Source: Prevotella sp.
GTDB taxonomy: Bacteria; Bacteroidota; Bacteroidia; Bacteroidales; Bacteroidaceae
Direction of reading: 5' to 3'
NCBI GenBank assembly: GCA_021204605.1
Contig: JAJPZD010000052.1
Coordinates: 1 to 29,936 of the forward strand
DNA length: 29,936 nt
Positions 10,072-17,858 of this stretch are shown here, piece by piece. The notes under the pieces are model-generated. The model did not search any database. It saw only the letters and a list, made by a program, of their open reading frames with translations, and had not been told where the DNA came from. The position numbers and the translations under genes were made by a program. The number at the start of each line of letters is the position of its first letter. Position 1 is the first letter of the stretch.

Positions 10072-10109
10072 GAAGGCCGCTAATAAGCATTGTTAGCGGT
10101 CTTCTTTTT
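10072..10109 (+). terminator. Intrinsic terminator of the rpoBC operon
   Basis: A 12-base-pair stem (10072-10083 with 10093-10104, one G-U pair) encloses a 9-base loop and runs directly into five T residues. It begins 20 bases after the rpoC stop codon. Both the GC-rich stem and the T-run are textbook for a factor-independent terminator. Confidence 0.92.
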
Positions 10110-10160
10110 AAGATTTCATTTTCCTATTGATCAAATGACCATTAAGATTGGATTTCAAAG

Positions 10161-11063
10161 ATGAGATATTTATTAGTTTTGATATTTTTCATTCCGTTTC
10201 TGTCAAACGCCGATGCTCAGGAATTGCAGGCTAAGGTTACTATCAACCATAGTCAGGTGCAGGGCACCGATGAGAGCGTGTTTGATGCCCTTCAGCAGAC
10301 TCTTGAACAGTTTATCAACGATATGCAGTGGACTAACTTGCAGTTTCAGAAAAACGAGAGAATAGTATGCAATTTCAACATCACGGTAACAAAATACGAC
10401 CAGTCGTCGAACCTATTCACGTGCACCGCGCTGATACAGGCGAACAGACCTGTATATAACTCCACCTATACATCAACGTTATACAACAACAAGGATGGAA
10501 ATTTCGATTTTGAGTTCTCACAGTATGACCAGCTCAATTTCAATGAAGACCAGATAGACGACCAGCTCACGGCACTTTGCGCCTATTACGCATACCTCAT
10601 TATAGGATTGGACTTGGACAGTTTCTCGCCAATGGGAGGTGAGGACATCCTGCAACGTTGCCTTAACCTTGTGAACAATGCCCAAAACCTGAGTTTTTCC
10701 GGCTGGAAGGCTTTTGATGACGACAGGAACAGGTTCGCCATAATAAACGATTATATGGAAGGCGCGATGAGGCCATTCAGGCAACTGCAGTATGACTACT
10801 ATCGGAGTGGCTTGGATGAAATGGCAAGCAATGTAGAAAGAGGCCGTACCAACATATCCACGTCTATTGAGACAAACCTGAAAAAGGCCCACGAGGACAA
10901 GCCGTTGAGTCTGCTGCCTCAGATTTGGACTGATTACAAGAAGGATGAGTTAAGCAGCATCTATAAGGGAAAGGGGACACAGAAGGAAAAAGAAACTGTT
11001 TACGACATCCTTGTTTCCATCAATGCCTCTCAAAGCACATATTGGGATAATATAAAACAGTGA
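10161..11063 (+). CDS. Secreted DUF4835 family protein
   Basis: This 300-residue protein has a clear signal peptide (about residues 1-19, cleavage before Q20), so it should leave the cytoplasm. The mature part has an early NDMQWTNLQFQKNERI segment, a beta-rich middle, a YYAYLIIGLDLDSFSPMGG motif near residues 140-160, and a helical C-terminal third. This pattern matches the DUF4835 family of Bacteroidota. I recall members of this family being linked to type IX secretion as PorD, but I hold that only weakly. It is the first gene after the rpoC terminator and lies 60 bases before recN; in this order DUF4835 and recN are often neighbours. No catalytic motif is visible. The family assignment is fairly secure; the function is not. 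Confidence 0.8.
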   Translation: MRYLLVLIFFIPFLSNADAQELQAKVTINHSQVQGTDESVFDALQQTLEQFINDMQWTNLQFQKNERIVCNFNITVTKYDQSSNLFTCTALIQANRPVYNSTYTSTLYNNKDGNFDFEFSQYDQLNFNEDQIDDQLTALCAYYAYLIIGLDLDSFSPMGGEDILQRCLNLVNNAQNLSFSGWKAFDDDRNRFAIINDYMEGAMRPFRQLQYDYYRSGLDEMASNVERGRTNISTSIETNLKKAHEDKPLSLLPQIWTDYKKDELSSIYKGKGTQKEKETVYDILVSINASQSTYWDNIKQ

Positions 11064-11123
11064 GACTGCTCATTTCAACATCCTGGGTAATGCCTGATAC
11101 CGTTCAAGTAATTGTAATTAAAT

Positions 11124-12791
11124 ATGTTACGCCAATTATATATTAGTAATTTCACGCTGATTGATACCCTTGACATCCGCTTCAATCCAGGTTTTTCTGT
11201 TATAACCGGTGAGACAGGAGCAGGAAAGAGTATCATACTCGGGGCAATAAACCTGCTATTAGGGCAGCGTGCGGATAGCAAGAGCTTGAAAGCCGACTGT
11301 TCCAAGTGTGTCATTGAGGCACATTTTGACATCAGCCAATATGACATGAGAGATTTCTTTGTCTCCAACGACATTGATTACGATGCTGCCGACTGCATAC
11401 TTAGACGAGAGCTCAACTCTTCGGGGAAAAGCCGTGCTTTCATCAACGACACCCCCGTATCCCTAAACACGATAAGAACACTTGGCCAACAACTTGTTGA
11501 CATTCACAGCCAGCACCAGAACCTTGCCCTCAACGAGGACGATTTCCAGTTGAAAACCGTTGATATCATCGCCCAAGATGCAGAACTTCTGAATGAATAC
11601 AGACAGCGTTTCACAGCATACAAAAGCACGAAGAAAGAGTTATCGAGGCTCCAAGCAGAAATAGAGGAAAGCAGGAAAAACGAAGATTTTATGCGTTTCC
11701 AGCATAAGGAGCTCACCGATGCCAACCTGACGGAGGGAATACAAGAAGAATTAGAACGTGAAAGCGAGAAGCTCAGCCATGTAGAGGACATAAAAACCGC
11801 TCTCTATGCCACCGATGCCATTCTCAATGCAGATGATTGTGGTGATGGGGTGTTGAACAAAATAAAAGAGGCCATAAAATTGCTGGACAACCTGCGAAAC
11901 ATATATGGAGATATAACTCCACTTGCAGAACGTTTGGAAAGCTGTTACATAGAGTTGAAAGACATCACAGACGAAATATCTTCGGAGGAAGACAACATAG
12001 AGTTTGACCCTGCCCGCCTCGATGAGATAAACGGCCAACTCGACAAGATCTATACCCTTGAAAAGAAACACCAACTGACGACTGTGGCAGAGCTCATCGA
12101 CCTGCGTAAAACCATTGAGAAACAGTTAAGCAAGATAGAAAACTACGATGCCCAGCTCGCTGAACTCGAGAAGTTGGAAAAGCTACAACTTGAAAAGTGT
12201 ATTGATATGGCAGGACGCCTTTCAGCCGTCAGGCAAGAGGCGGCTAAGACGATAGAAAAAGAGATGCTCGGTAAACTCGTACCTTTGGGCATTCCAAATG
12301 TCCGTTTTTCAGTAAACATAGAAAATAAGGAGCTTTCCATAAACGGTTGCGACAAGGTGACTTTCCTTTTCAGCGCAAACACCGGCTTGCCTATGCAGCC
12401 TGTGTCGCACGTCGCTTCCGGCGGAGAGATAGCCCGAGTGATGCTCTCATTGAAAGCGATGATCAGTGGCGCCGTGAAACTTCCTACCATAATCTTCGAT
12501 GAGATAGATACGGGTGTCAGCGGTAAGATTGCAGAAAAGATGGGCGGCATAATGCAGGAAATGGCAAGTGCGGAACGACAGGTGATAAGTATAACTCACC
12601 TGCCTCAGATTGCCGCAAGGGGAGCGACCCATTATAAAGTCTATAAGGAGGAGACAGAAACAGGCACAAAAAGCAGGGTGCAAGTGCTTGATGAAAAAGA
12701 GCGGATATACGAGATTGCCCAGATGTTAAGCGGCACGGAGGTTACGGATGCCGCAATAAACAATGCGAAAGAATTACTTAAAAAAATATAG
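11124..12791 (+). CDS. recN: DNA repair protein RecN
   Basis: RecN is an SMC-like ATPase that acts in recombinational repair of double-strand breaks. The 555 residues are typical. Walker A is GETGAGKS at residues 29-36, the ABC signature SGGE is at 432-435, and Walker B ends with the catalytic pair D459-E460 (IIFDEIDTGVSG). Between them lies a long coiled-coil arm (about 155-370) rich in Glu, Lys and Leu heptads. The H-loop region, SITHLPQIAARGATHYKVYK, follows near residues 490-510. The ATG is preceded by an A/T-rich stretch. It sits between DUF4835 and the pseudoprotease-like gene on the same strand, with only 8 bases to the next gene, so co-transcription is likely. The gene looks intact. 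Confidence 0.97.
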   Translation: MLRQLYISNFTLIDTLDIRFNPGFSVITGETGAGKSIILGAINLLLGQRADSKSLKADCSKCVIEAHFDISQYDMRDFFVSNDIDYDAADCILRRELNSSGKSRAFINDTPVSLNTIRTLGQQLVDIHSQHQNLALNEDDFQLKTVDIIAQDAELLNEYRQRFTAYKSTKKELSRLQAEIEESRKNEDFMRFQHKELTDANLTEGIQEELERESEKLSHVEDIKTALYATDAILNADDCGDGVLNKIKEAIKLLDNLRNIYGDITPLAERLESCYIELKDITDEISSEEDNIEFDPARLDEINGQLDKIYTLEKKHQLTTVAELIDLRKTIEKQLSKIENYDAQLAELEKLEKLQLEKCIDMAGRLSAVRQEAAKTIEKEMLGKLVPLGIPNVRFSVNIENKELSINGCDKVTFLFSANTGLPMQPVSHVASGGEIARVMLSLKAMISGAVKLPTIIFDEIDTGVSGKIAEKMGGIMQEMASAERQVISITHLPQIAARGATHYKVYKEETETGTKSRVQVLDEKERIYEIAQMLSGTEVTDAAINNAKELLKKI

Positions 12792-12799
12792 ACAAAAAG

Positions 12800-14467
12800 A
12801 TGAGACATTTTTTTACGATAATCACATTGCTGATAATATCATTTTGCAAGTGTAACGCACAACCGACGGCTGTAAAAAACATGGCGAAATCGGTGTTTAC
12901 TTTGACGACATACAGCGATGATGGCACGCAGCTCGCCACAAGTCATGGTGTGTTCACCGGAGACAATGGAGAGGCGATAAGCGACTTGAAACCGTTTATC
13001 GGAGCAGCTGCGGCAACTGTCACCGACGTGAAAGGCAAGCAAATGAACGTCTCACACATCATAGGCATCAACGAACTGTATGATGTGGTGAAATTCAAGG
13101 TTGATGGAAAGACGACCCCTGCGTTAATGGCCACTTCCGCTTCCACGGCAGGCTCGGAAGTGTGGTTTGTTACATACGCTATGAAATCACCTGCTATAAA
13201 GCAAGTAGAAATTAAGAATGTGGAGCCGTTTATGGATAAGTATTCTTATTACATCCTCAATATGGATATGCAGGAGGAGGACTGCTCTTGTCCTTTCGTA
13301 AACGATGAGGGTCAGGTCATAGGCCTTGCCCAGAGGTCAGCCACAAGCAGGGACATCCACGCCACAGATGCGAATTTCACGATGAGCTTGCAGACTTCAG
13401 GGTTGTCATTGAGCGACCAGGCCATGCGCAAGATAGGCATACCACCGGCATTACCATCAGACAAAGACCAGGCCCTGCTCTTGCTGATGATGTCCAACAC
13501 AGACAATGACTCCATAAAGCATGCGAGTATAGTGAACGACTTCATCACCCAATATCCCACATTGGTTGACGGATATGCCGCACGCGCACAGATGTATGTG
13601 AACGACAACGACTTCGCAAGTGCAGACAAGGAAATGGAGATGGCCCTGAACAAGGCAGAAAAGAAAGACGAGGCGCATTATAGCTACAGTCAACTGATTT
13701 ACAACAAGGAAGTATATAAAAGCGATGTTCCATATCAGCAGTGGTCATTGGACAAGGCTGAGGAGGAGATAAACGCCGCTTATTCTCTTAATCCACAAGC
13801 AGCATACCAAACTCTCTTAGCACGGATACTATATGTCAAGGGAGAATACCAGCAGGCATACGACATTTACATGCCGTTGACAAAATCAACCGCGAGCAAC
13901 TCAGAACTGTTTTATGAAGCCTCACAATGCAAGCAGATGTTAGGTGCACCTAACGAGGAGATAATAGCACTGCTCGACAGTGCCATATCCAACACTGACA
14001 CTCTGCGATTAAGGGATGCCGCCCCATATTTCTTTGCCCGTGCGGAGATATATAATGCGGCAGACAGTTTCCGGCAGGCAGTTTTTGACTACACCCGTTA
14101 CGAAATCCTCGTGAACGGCAACGTGACCTCACAGTTTTACTATATCCGCGAACAGGCAGAAGTAAAGGCAAAATTATACAAGCAGGCATTGGCAGACATT
14201 TCACACGCTATCTATCTTTCTCCCGATGAGCCTACCTATTATGCTGAGAAGGCATCTTTGGAGATAAAGGTGAATATGATGGACAGTGCCTTGGAATCCG
14301 CCTCCAAATGTATAGAAATCGCCCCTGAATATGCTACGGGCTACCTGCTGTTGGGATTGGTGCAGGTAAACAACGGGAACAAAGAAGAGGGAATAGCGAA
14401 TTTTGAGAAAGCCAAGGAATTAGGTGATGAACAAGCGCAGGCGTTGATTGACAAATACTCAAATTAA
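12800..14467 (+). CDS. Secreted protein with degenerate trypsin-like domain and TPR-like repeats
   Basis: The 555-residue product has a signal peptide (about 1-20, cleavage before Q21). Residues about 25-200 resemble the HtrA/trypsin fold: a SHGVFTGDNGEAISDL strand pair, a YDVVKFKVD strand, and a CPFVNDEGQVIGL strand. By eye against HtrA, the catalytic His position is K64, the Asp is kept as D95, and the nucleophile position is C162 inside DCSCPF, next to S163. The glycines of the usual GNSGG loop are gone. Protease activity is therefore doubtful. Residues about 230-550 are helical repeats of TPR character (ALADISHAIYLSPDEPTYY; ESASKCIEIAPEYATGYLL). It follows recN by 8 bases. A periplasmic or surface scaffold is a reasonable inference; an unusual Cys or Ser hydrolase cannot be excluded. 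Confidence 0.75.
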   Translation: MRHFFTIITLLIISFCKCNAQPTAVKNMAKSVFTLTTYSDDGTQLATSHGVFTGDNGEAISDLKPFIGAAAATVTDVKGKQMNVSHIIGINELYDVVKFKVDGKTTPALMATSASTAGSEVWFVTYAMKSPAIKQVEIKNVEPFMDKYSYYILNMDMQEEDCSCPFVNDEGQVIGLAQRSATSRDIHATDANFTMSLQTSGLSLSDQAMRKIGIPPALPSDKDQALLLLMMSNTDNDSIKHASIVNDFITQYPTLVDGYAARAQMYVNDNDFASADKEMEMALNKAEKKDEAHYSYSQLIYNKEVYKSDVPYQQWSLDKAEEEINAAYSLNPQAAYQTLLARILYVKGEYQQAYDIYMPLTKSTASNSELFYEASQCKQMLGAPNEEIIALLDSAISNTDTLRLRDAAPYFFARAEIYNAADSFRQAVFDYTRYEILVNGNVTSQFYYIREQAEVKAKLYKQALADISHAIYLSPDEPTYYAEKASLEIKVNMMDSALESASKCIEIAPEYATGYLLLGLVQVNNGNKEEGIANFEKAKELGDEQAQALIDKYSN

Positions 14468-14511
14468 AACATGACATAACTTTATAAAAACGGTATGTAA
14501 GTTTAATTTTA

Positions 14512-14543
14512 TTTTGTATTTCACTCAACTTGCACTAACTTTG
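14512..14543 (+). promoter_or_regulatory. Bacteroidota consensus promoter of proS
   Basis: TTTG at 14512-14515 and TAACTTTG at 14536-14543 are separated by 20 bases. This matches the -33 TTTG and -7 TAnnTTTG boxes recognised by the Bacteroidota primary sigma factor. The predicted transcript starts near 14550, giving a leader of about 20 bases before proS. Confidence 0.85.
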
Positions 14544-14569
14544 CAATTGGAATATTTAATAATTTAATT

Positions 14570-16051
14570 ATGGCCAAAGAATTGAAGGACTTGACGAAGA
14601 GGGCAGACAACTACAGCCAGTGGTACAACGATTTAGTGGTTAAGGCCGACCTTGCAGAACAATCGGCAGTGCGTGGTTGTATGGTGATAAAACCATACGG
14701 TTATGCGATATGGGAGAAAATGCAGCGGCAACTTGACAGGATGTTCAAGGAGACCGGAGCCCAGAATGCCTATTTCCCCTTGCTAATTCCAAAATCGTTT
14801 CTGTCAAGGGAGGCGGAGCACGTGGAGGGGTTCGCAAAAGAGTGTGCTGTGGTGACACACTACCGTCTGCGTGCGAACAAAGACAAAAGCGGCGTGGAGG
14901 TTGACCCTGCCGCACGGTTGGAGGAGGAGTTGATAATCCGTCCTACTTCGGAGACTATCATCTGGAACACCTACAAAAACTGGATACATTCATATCGCGA
15001 CCTTCCACTGATGTGCAACCAATGGTGCAACGTGATGAGATGGGAGATGCGCACCCGTCCGTTCCTGCGCACGTCGGAATTTCTATGGCAGGAAGGCCAT
15101 ACCGCCCATGCCACCCGTGAGGAGGCCGAGGAAGAGGCAAAGCGTATGCTGCACGTATATGCCGAATTTGTAGAGAAGTGGATGGCAGTGCCTGTTGTTC
15201 AGGGAGTAAAGAGTGAGACGGAACGTTTTGCGGGAGCACTTGATACTTACACCATTGAAGCGATGATGCAAGATGGCAAGGCATTACAAAGCGGAACGAG
15301 TCATTTTCTCGGTCAGAATTTCGCAAAGGCATTCGATGTCACATTCCTCAATAAAGACAACAAGCCAGAATATGTTTGGGCGACCTCTTGGGGAGTGTCC
15401 ACCCGTCTAATCGGAGCCTTGATTATGACTCACTCTGATGACAACGGATTAGTATTGCCACCGATGCTCGCACCTATCTCGGTAGTTATCATACCTATCA
15501 CAAAGGGAGCAGACCAACTACAGGCTATCACCGCGAGACTTACTCCTATAATCAACGCATTGCGAGATGCCGGCATTTCAGTGAGATACGATGATGCCGA
15601 GAACAAGCGACCAGGCTTTAAGTTTGCCGACTACGAGTTGAAAGGAGTTCCAGTACGTTTAGTAATGGGCGGGCGCGACTTAGAGAACGGTACACTTGAA
15701 GTAATGCGCCGTGATACACTTGAGAAAGAGACTGTTGCTATTGACGGTATAGTGGAACGAGTTGAGAATTTGTTGAAGGACATACAAGCCAACCTGTTTG
15801 ACAAGGCAAAGAGCCGTCTTGACACCCACATTTACGAGTGCGACAACTACGAGGAGTTCAAGGAAAAGATCAAGGATGGCGGTTTTTTCCTCTGCCATTG
15901 GGATGGCACAGAGGAGACAGAGGCCAAGATCAAGGAAGACACACAGGCTACAATACGTTGTGTTCCCTTTGGCGTGGAACAGACGCCGGGCATAGACATG
16001 GTTTCTGGGAAGCCCGCCACACAAAGGGTTATCATAGCGAGAAGCTATTGA
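14570..16051 (+). CDS. proS: Prolyl-tRNA synthetase (short, archaeal/eukaryotic-like type)
   Basis: This enzyme charges tRNA-Pro with proline in the cytoplasm. At 493 residues it is the short type without the bacterial editing insertion. Class II features are visible: motif 2 around residues 155-185 (MRTRPFLRTSEFLWQEGHT) and motif 3 around 275-300 (GVSTRLIGALIMTHSDDNG). These are followed by an anticodon-binding domain (about 305-395) and a C-terminal domain ending in IARSY, with the terminal tyrosine typical of this type. In the C-terminal domain I see C424, C442 and C464. The four-cysteine zinc pattern of some relatives is incomplete, since GIDMVSGKP lacks the expected later cysteines. It has its own promoter and is followed by comF after 15 bases. 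Confidence 0.97.
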   Translation: MAKELKDLTKRADNYSQWYNDLVVKADLAEQSAVRGCMVIKPYGYAIWEKMQRQLDRMFKETGAQNAYFPLLIPKSFLSREAEHVEGFAKECAVVTHYRLRANKDKSGVEVDPAARLEEELIIRPTSETIIWNTYKNWIHSYRDLPLMCNQWCNVMRWEMRTRPFLRTSEFLWQEGHTAHATREEAEEEAKRMLHVYAEFVEKWMAVPVVQGVKSETERFAGALDTYTIEAMMQDGKALQSGTSHFLGQNFAKAFDVTFLNKDNKPEYVWATSWGVSTRLIGALIMTHSDDNGLVLPPMLAPISVVIIPITKGADQLQAITARLTPIINALRDAGISVRYDDAENKRPGFKFADYELKGVPVRLVMGGRDLENGTLEVMRRDTLEKETVAIDGIVERVENLLKDIQANLFDKAKSRLDTHIYECDNYEEFKEKIKDGGFFLCHWDGTEETEAKIKEDTQATIRCVPFGVEQTPGIDMVSGKPATQRVIIARSY

Positions 16052-16052
16052 T

Positions 16053-16060
16053 AAAAGGAG
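16053..16060 (+). promoter_or_regulatory. Shine-Dalgarno-like site of comF
   Basis: AAAAGGAG lies 6 bases before the comF ATG, in the short gap after the proS stop codon. Strong Shine-Dalgarno sites are uncommon in this phylum, and the other starts in this window lack one. It supports the chosen ATG at 16067. Confidence 0.55.
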
Positions 16061-16066
16061 CTACAC

Positions 16067-16789
16067 ATGCGTTTACTCATCAGGCTCATAGAACGGCTTG
16101 TCAACCTTATTGCCCCCAAGCAATGCACCATCTGCGGCAAGCGTCTTGCAATCGGCGAGGAATTGATTTGCAGTGTGTGCAACTACCACCTGCCAAGGAC
16201 GAATTTTTCGAAACAGCCATACGACAACAAGATGGCGAAAATGTTCTGGGGTCAGATACCCATAGAGCGAGCCGCCGCATGGTTTTTCTATGAGCCACAC
16301 TCTAATGTGAGCAGAGTGATACATTCATTGAAATATTTCAACCACCCGGAGAAAGGTGTCGTTATGGGCAAAATGCTTGCTGCGGAGATTATGTCGGATA
16401 ATTTCTTCGATTCCATTAATTGTATTATTCCTGTGCCCTTGACAAAGAAGAGGAAACGCGCAAGAGGTTACAATCAAAGTTATGAGATTGCCCGTGGTAT
16501 CAGCGAGATCACCAATATAGAGATATTGGATGGCGTGGTTAAAAGAAAATCTTTCAAGAAAAGCCAGACGAGAATGGACCGTTGGCAACGCATGGAGAAT
16601 GTGGAGAACGCCTTTGAGTTACAAGACAAGAAGGCTTTGGCAGGCAAGCATATCCTCATTGTCGATGATGTAGTAACAACGGGTGCCACAATAATATCAT
16701 GCGCACAGGCTATCACTAAATGTATTCAAGGAAATCGTTTCAACAAAGTCAAGTTCAGCGTGCTTTCTGTCGGTTATGCGGGAAGTTGA
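16067..16789 (+). CDS. ComF family phosphoribosyltransferase-like protein
   Basis: This 240-residue protein has the two-part ComF layout. The N-terminal zinc ribbon uses C20, C23, C35 and C38. The C-terminal part is a type I phosphoribosyltransferase fold with the PRPP-binding loop ILIVDDVVTTGAT (V199-D200-D201, then T204-T205-G206). The family motif IIPVPLTKKRKRARGYNQS lies in the middle. ComF proteins are tied to DNA uptake in naturally transformable bacteria, but the family is widespread and its reaction is poorly defined, so competence should not be assumed. The gene is 15 bases after proS and converges with the glycosyltransferase gene, with only 46 bases between them. No clear terminator was seen in that gap. 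Confidence 0.9.
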   Translation: MRLLIRLIERLVNLIAPKQCTICGKRLAIGEELICSVCNYHLPRTNFSKQPYDNKMAKMFWGQIPIERAAAWFFYEPHSNVSRVIHSLKYFNHPEKGVVMGKMLAAEIMSDNFFDSINCIIPVPLTKKRKRARGYNQSYEIARGISEITNIEILDGVVKRKSFKKSQTRMDRWQRMENVENAFELQDKKALAGKHILIVDDVVTTGATIISCAQAITKCIQGNRFNKVKFSVLSVGYAGS

Positions 16790-16835
16790 CAATTTCCATT
16801 TTCCGCCAGGTGGTATTTATAAACGTCAGATACTT

Positions 16836-17858
16836 TCAATTATTCTTTAACTGAGAAAACTTTTTACGCCCCCTCGCATAGTATTGCCATATAATTGAAT
16901 GGTTGTATGTCTCCTTCTTATTCCCGTTCAGGCGGCTGTCTTGTATCTTCCTCCTCATATCACCATATTCATGCTTCCATTTTCTGAAAGCCATGCGTCC
17001 TCTTAATATAGCCCTGAAATCACCCACATTACCTTTGATGAGCGTTTGCAATGCCGCCACATAGTCCAAAAACAAGCGAACACTCATAACCCGCCTCAGC
17101 TCTTTGTCGGGCAGGTTCTTATAAAGCATCGTAAGGTTGTTGCGGAAATTAAGGAATGTCTTCATCGGATTGCCCTTTGGCAATGTACCGCCACCGACGT
17201 GGAACACCCTGCTGCCCGGCACGCAATATATCTTCCTCCCCATGATACGCAATCGCCAGCACAAGTCGATTTCTTCGTTATGGGCGAAAAAACGAGCATC
17301 CAAGCCACCTGCTTTCCAATAATCAGACGCCCTTATCATCATGCAGGCACCTGTAGCCCAGTGAATTTCGTTGACTTCGTCGTATTGTCCTTCGTCGTTC
17401 TCCACCGTATCAAGTATTCTCCCCCGGCAGAAAGGATAACCAAAGCGGTCAATAAAGCCACCGCATGCGCCAGCATACTCAAAGGCTTTCCTGTTGTTTT
17501 CTGCCAACAACTTAGGCTGGCAGGCAGCCACATCGGGATGACTGTCCATAAAATCTGTCAATATCCTTATCCAGTCGCGTGTTACCTCAACATCAGAATT
17601 GAGCAGCACATAGTATTCCGCCTCTATCTGCCGTAAAGCCCTGTTGTATCCATCGGCAAAGCCATAGTTCTTATCAAGCAGTATAAGGCGTGTCTCAGGG
17701 AATTCCGTCTTAAGTAACCCGACAGAATCATCCGTTGAGGCGTTGTCTGCCACATACACCACGGCATCCCCCTGTGAACATTCCAAAACACAGGGAAGAA
17801 AACGTTTCAGCATCTTCACGCCATTCCAGTTGAGTATCACTATCGCAACCTTCACCAT
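16836..17858 (-). CDS. Family 2 glycosyltransferase
   Basis: This is a GT-A fold glycosyltransferase that probably moves a sugar from a nucleotide donor onto a surface-glycan precursor at the inner face of the membrane. The N-terminal VAIVILNWNG start, the donor-binding DNAS at residues 38-41, the NSDVEV metal site (D89) and the acidic HNEEIDLCWRL motif (193-203) resemble rhamnosyltransferase-type GT2 enzymes. The C-terminal third is basic (GRMAFRKWKHEYGDMRRK), fitting membrane association. The chosen ATG at 17858 shares one base with the mtaB stop (TGATG). A GTG one codon upstream (17861) is also possible. It is the last gene of the three-gene operon. Donor and acceptor cannot be told from the sequence. 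Confidence 0.88.
   Translation of the reverse strand: MVKVAIVILNWNGVKMLKRFLPCVLECSQGDAVVYVADNASTDDSVGLLKTEFPETRLILLDKNYGFADGYNRALRQIEAEYYVLLNSDVEVTRDWIRILTDFMDSHPDVAACQPKLLAENNRKAFEYAGACGGFIDRFGYPFCRGRILDTVENDEGQYDEVNEIHWATGACMMIRASDYWKAGGLDARFFAHNEEIDLCWRLRIMGRKIYCVPGSRVFHVGGGTLPKGNPMKTFLNFRNNLTMLYKNLPDKELRRVMSVRLFLDYVAALQTLIKGNVGDFRAILRGRMAFRKWKHEYGDMRRKIQDSRLNGNKKETYNHSIIWQYYARGRKKFSQLKNN

Noticed and set aside
10119..10150. A possible promoter before the DUF4835 gene (TTTT, then TAAGATTG).
   Set aside because: Both boxes deviate from the TTTG and TAnnTTTG consensus and the start codon would follow within about 11 bases; too weak to list, although some promoter after the rpoC terminator is expected.
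16790..16835. The convergent gap between comF and the glycosyltransferase gene, examined for a terminator.
   Set aside because: No stem of useful length with a T-run was found on either strand.
17046..17636. A 196-codon plus-strand frame inside the glycosyltransferase gene.
   Set aside because: The minus strand has clear GT2 motifs and operon overlap; the plus product has no motif and is a shadow.
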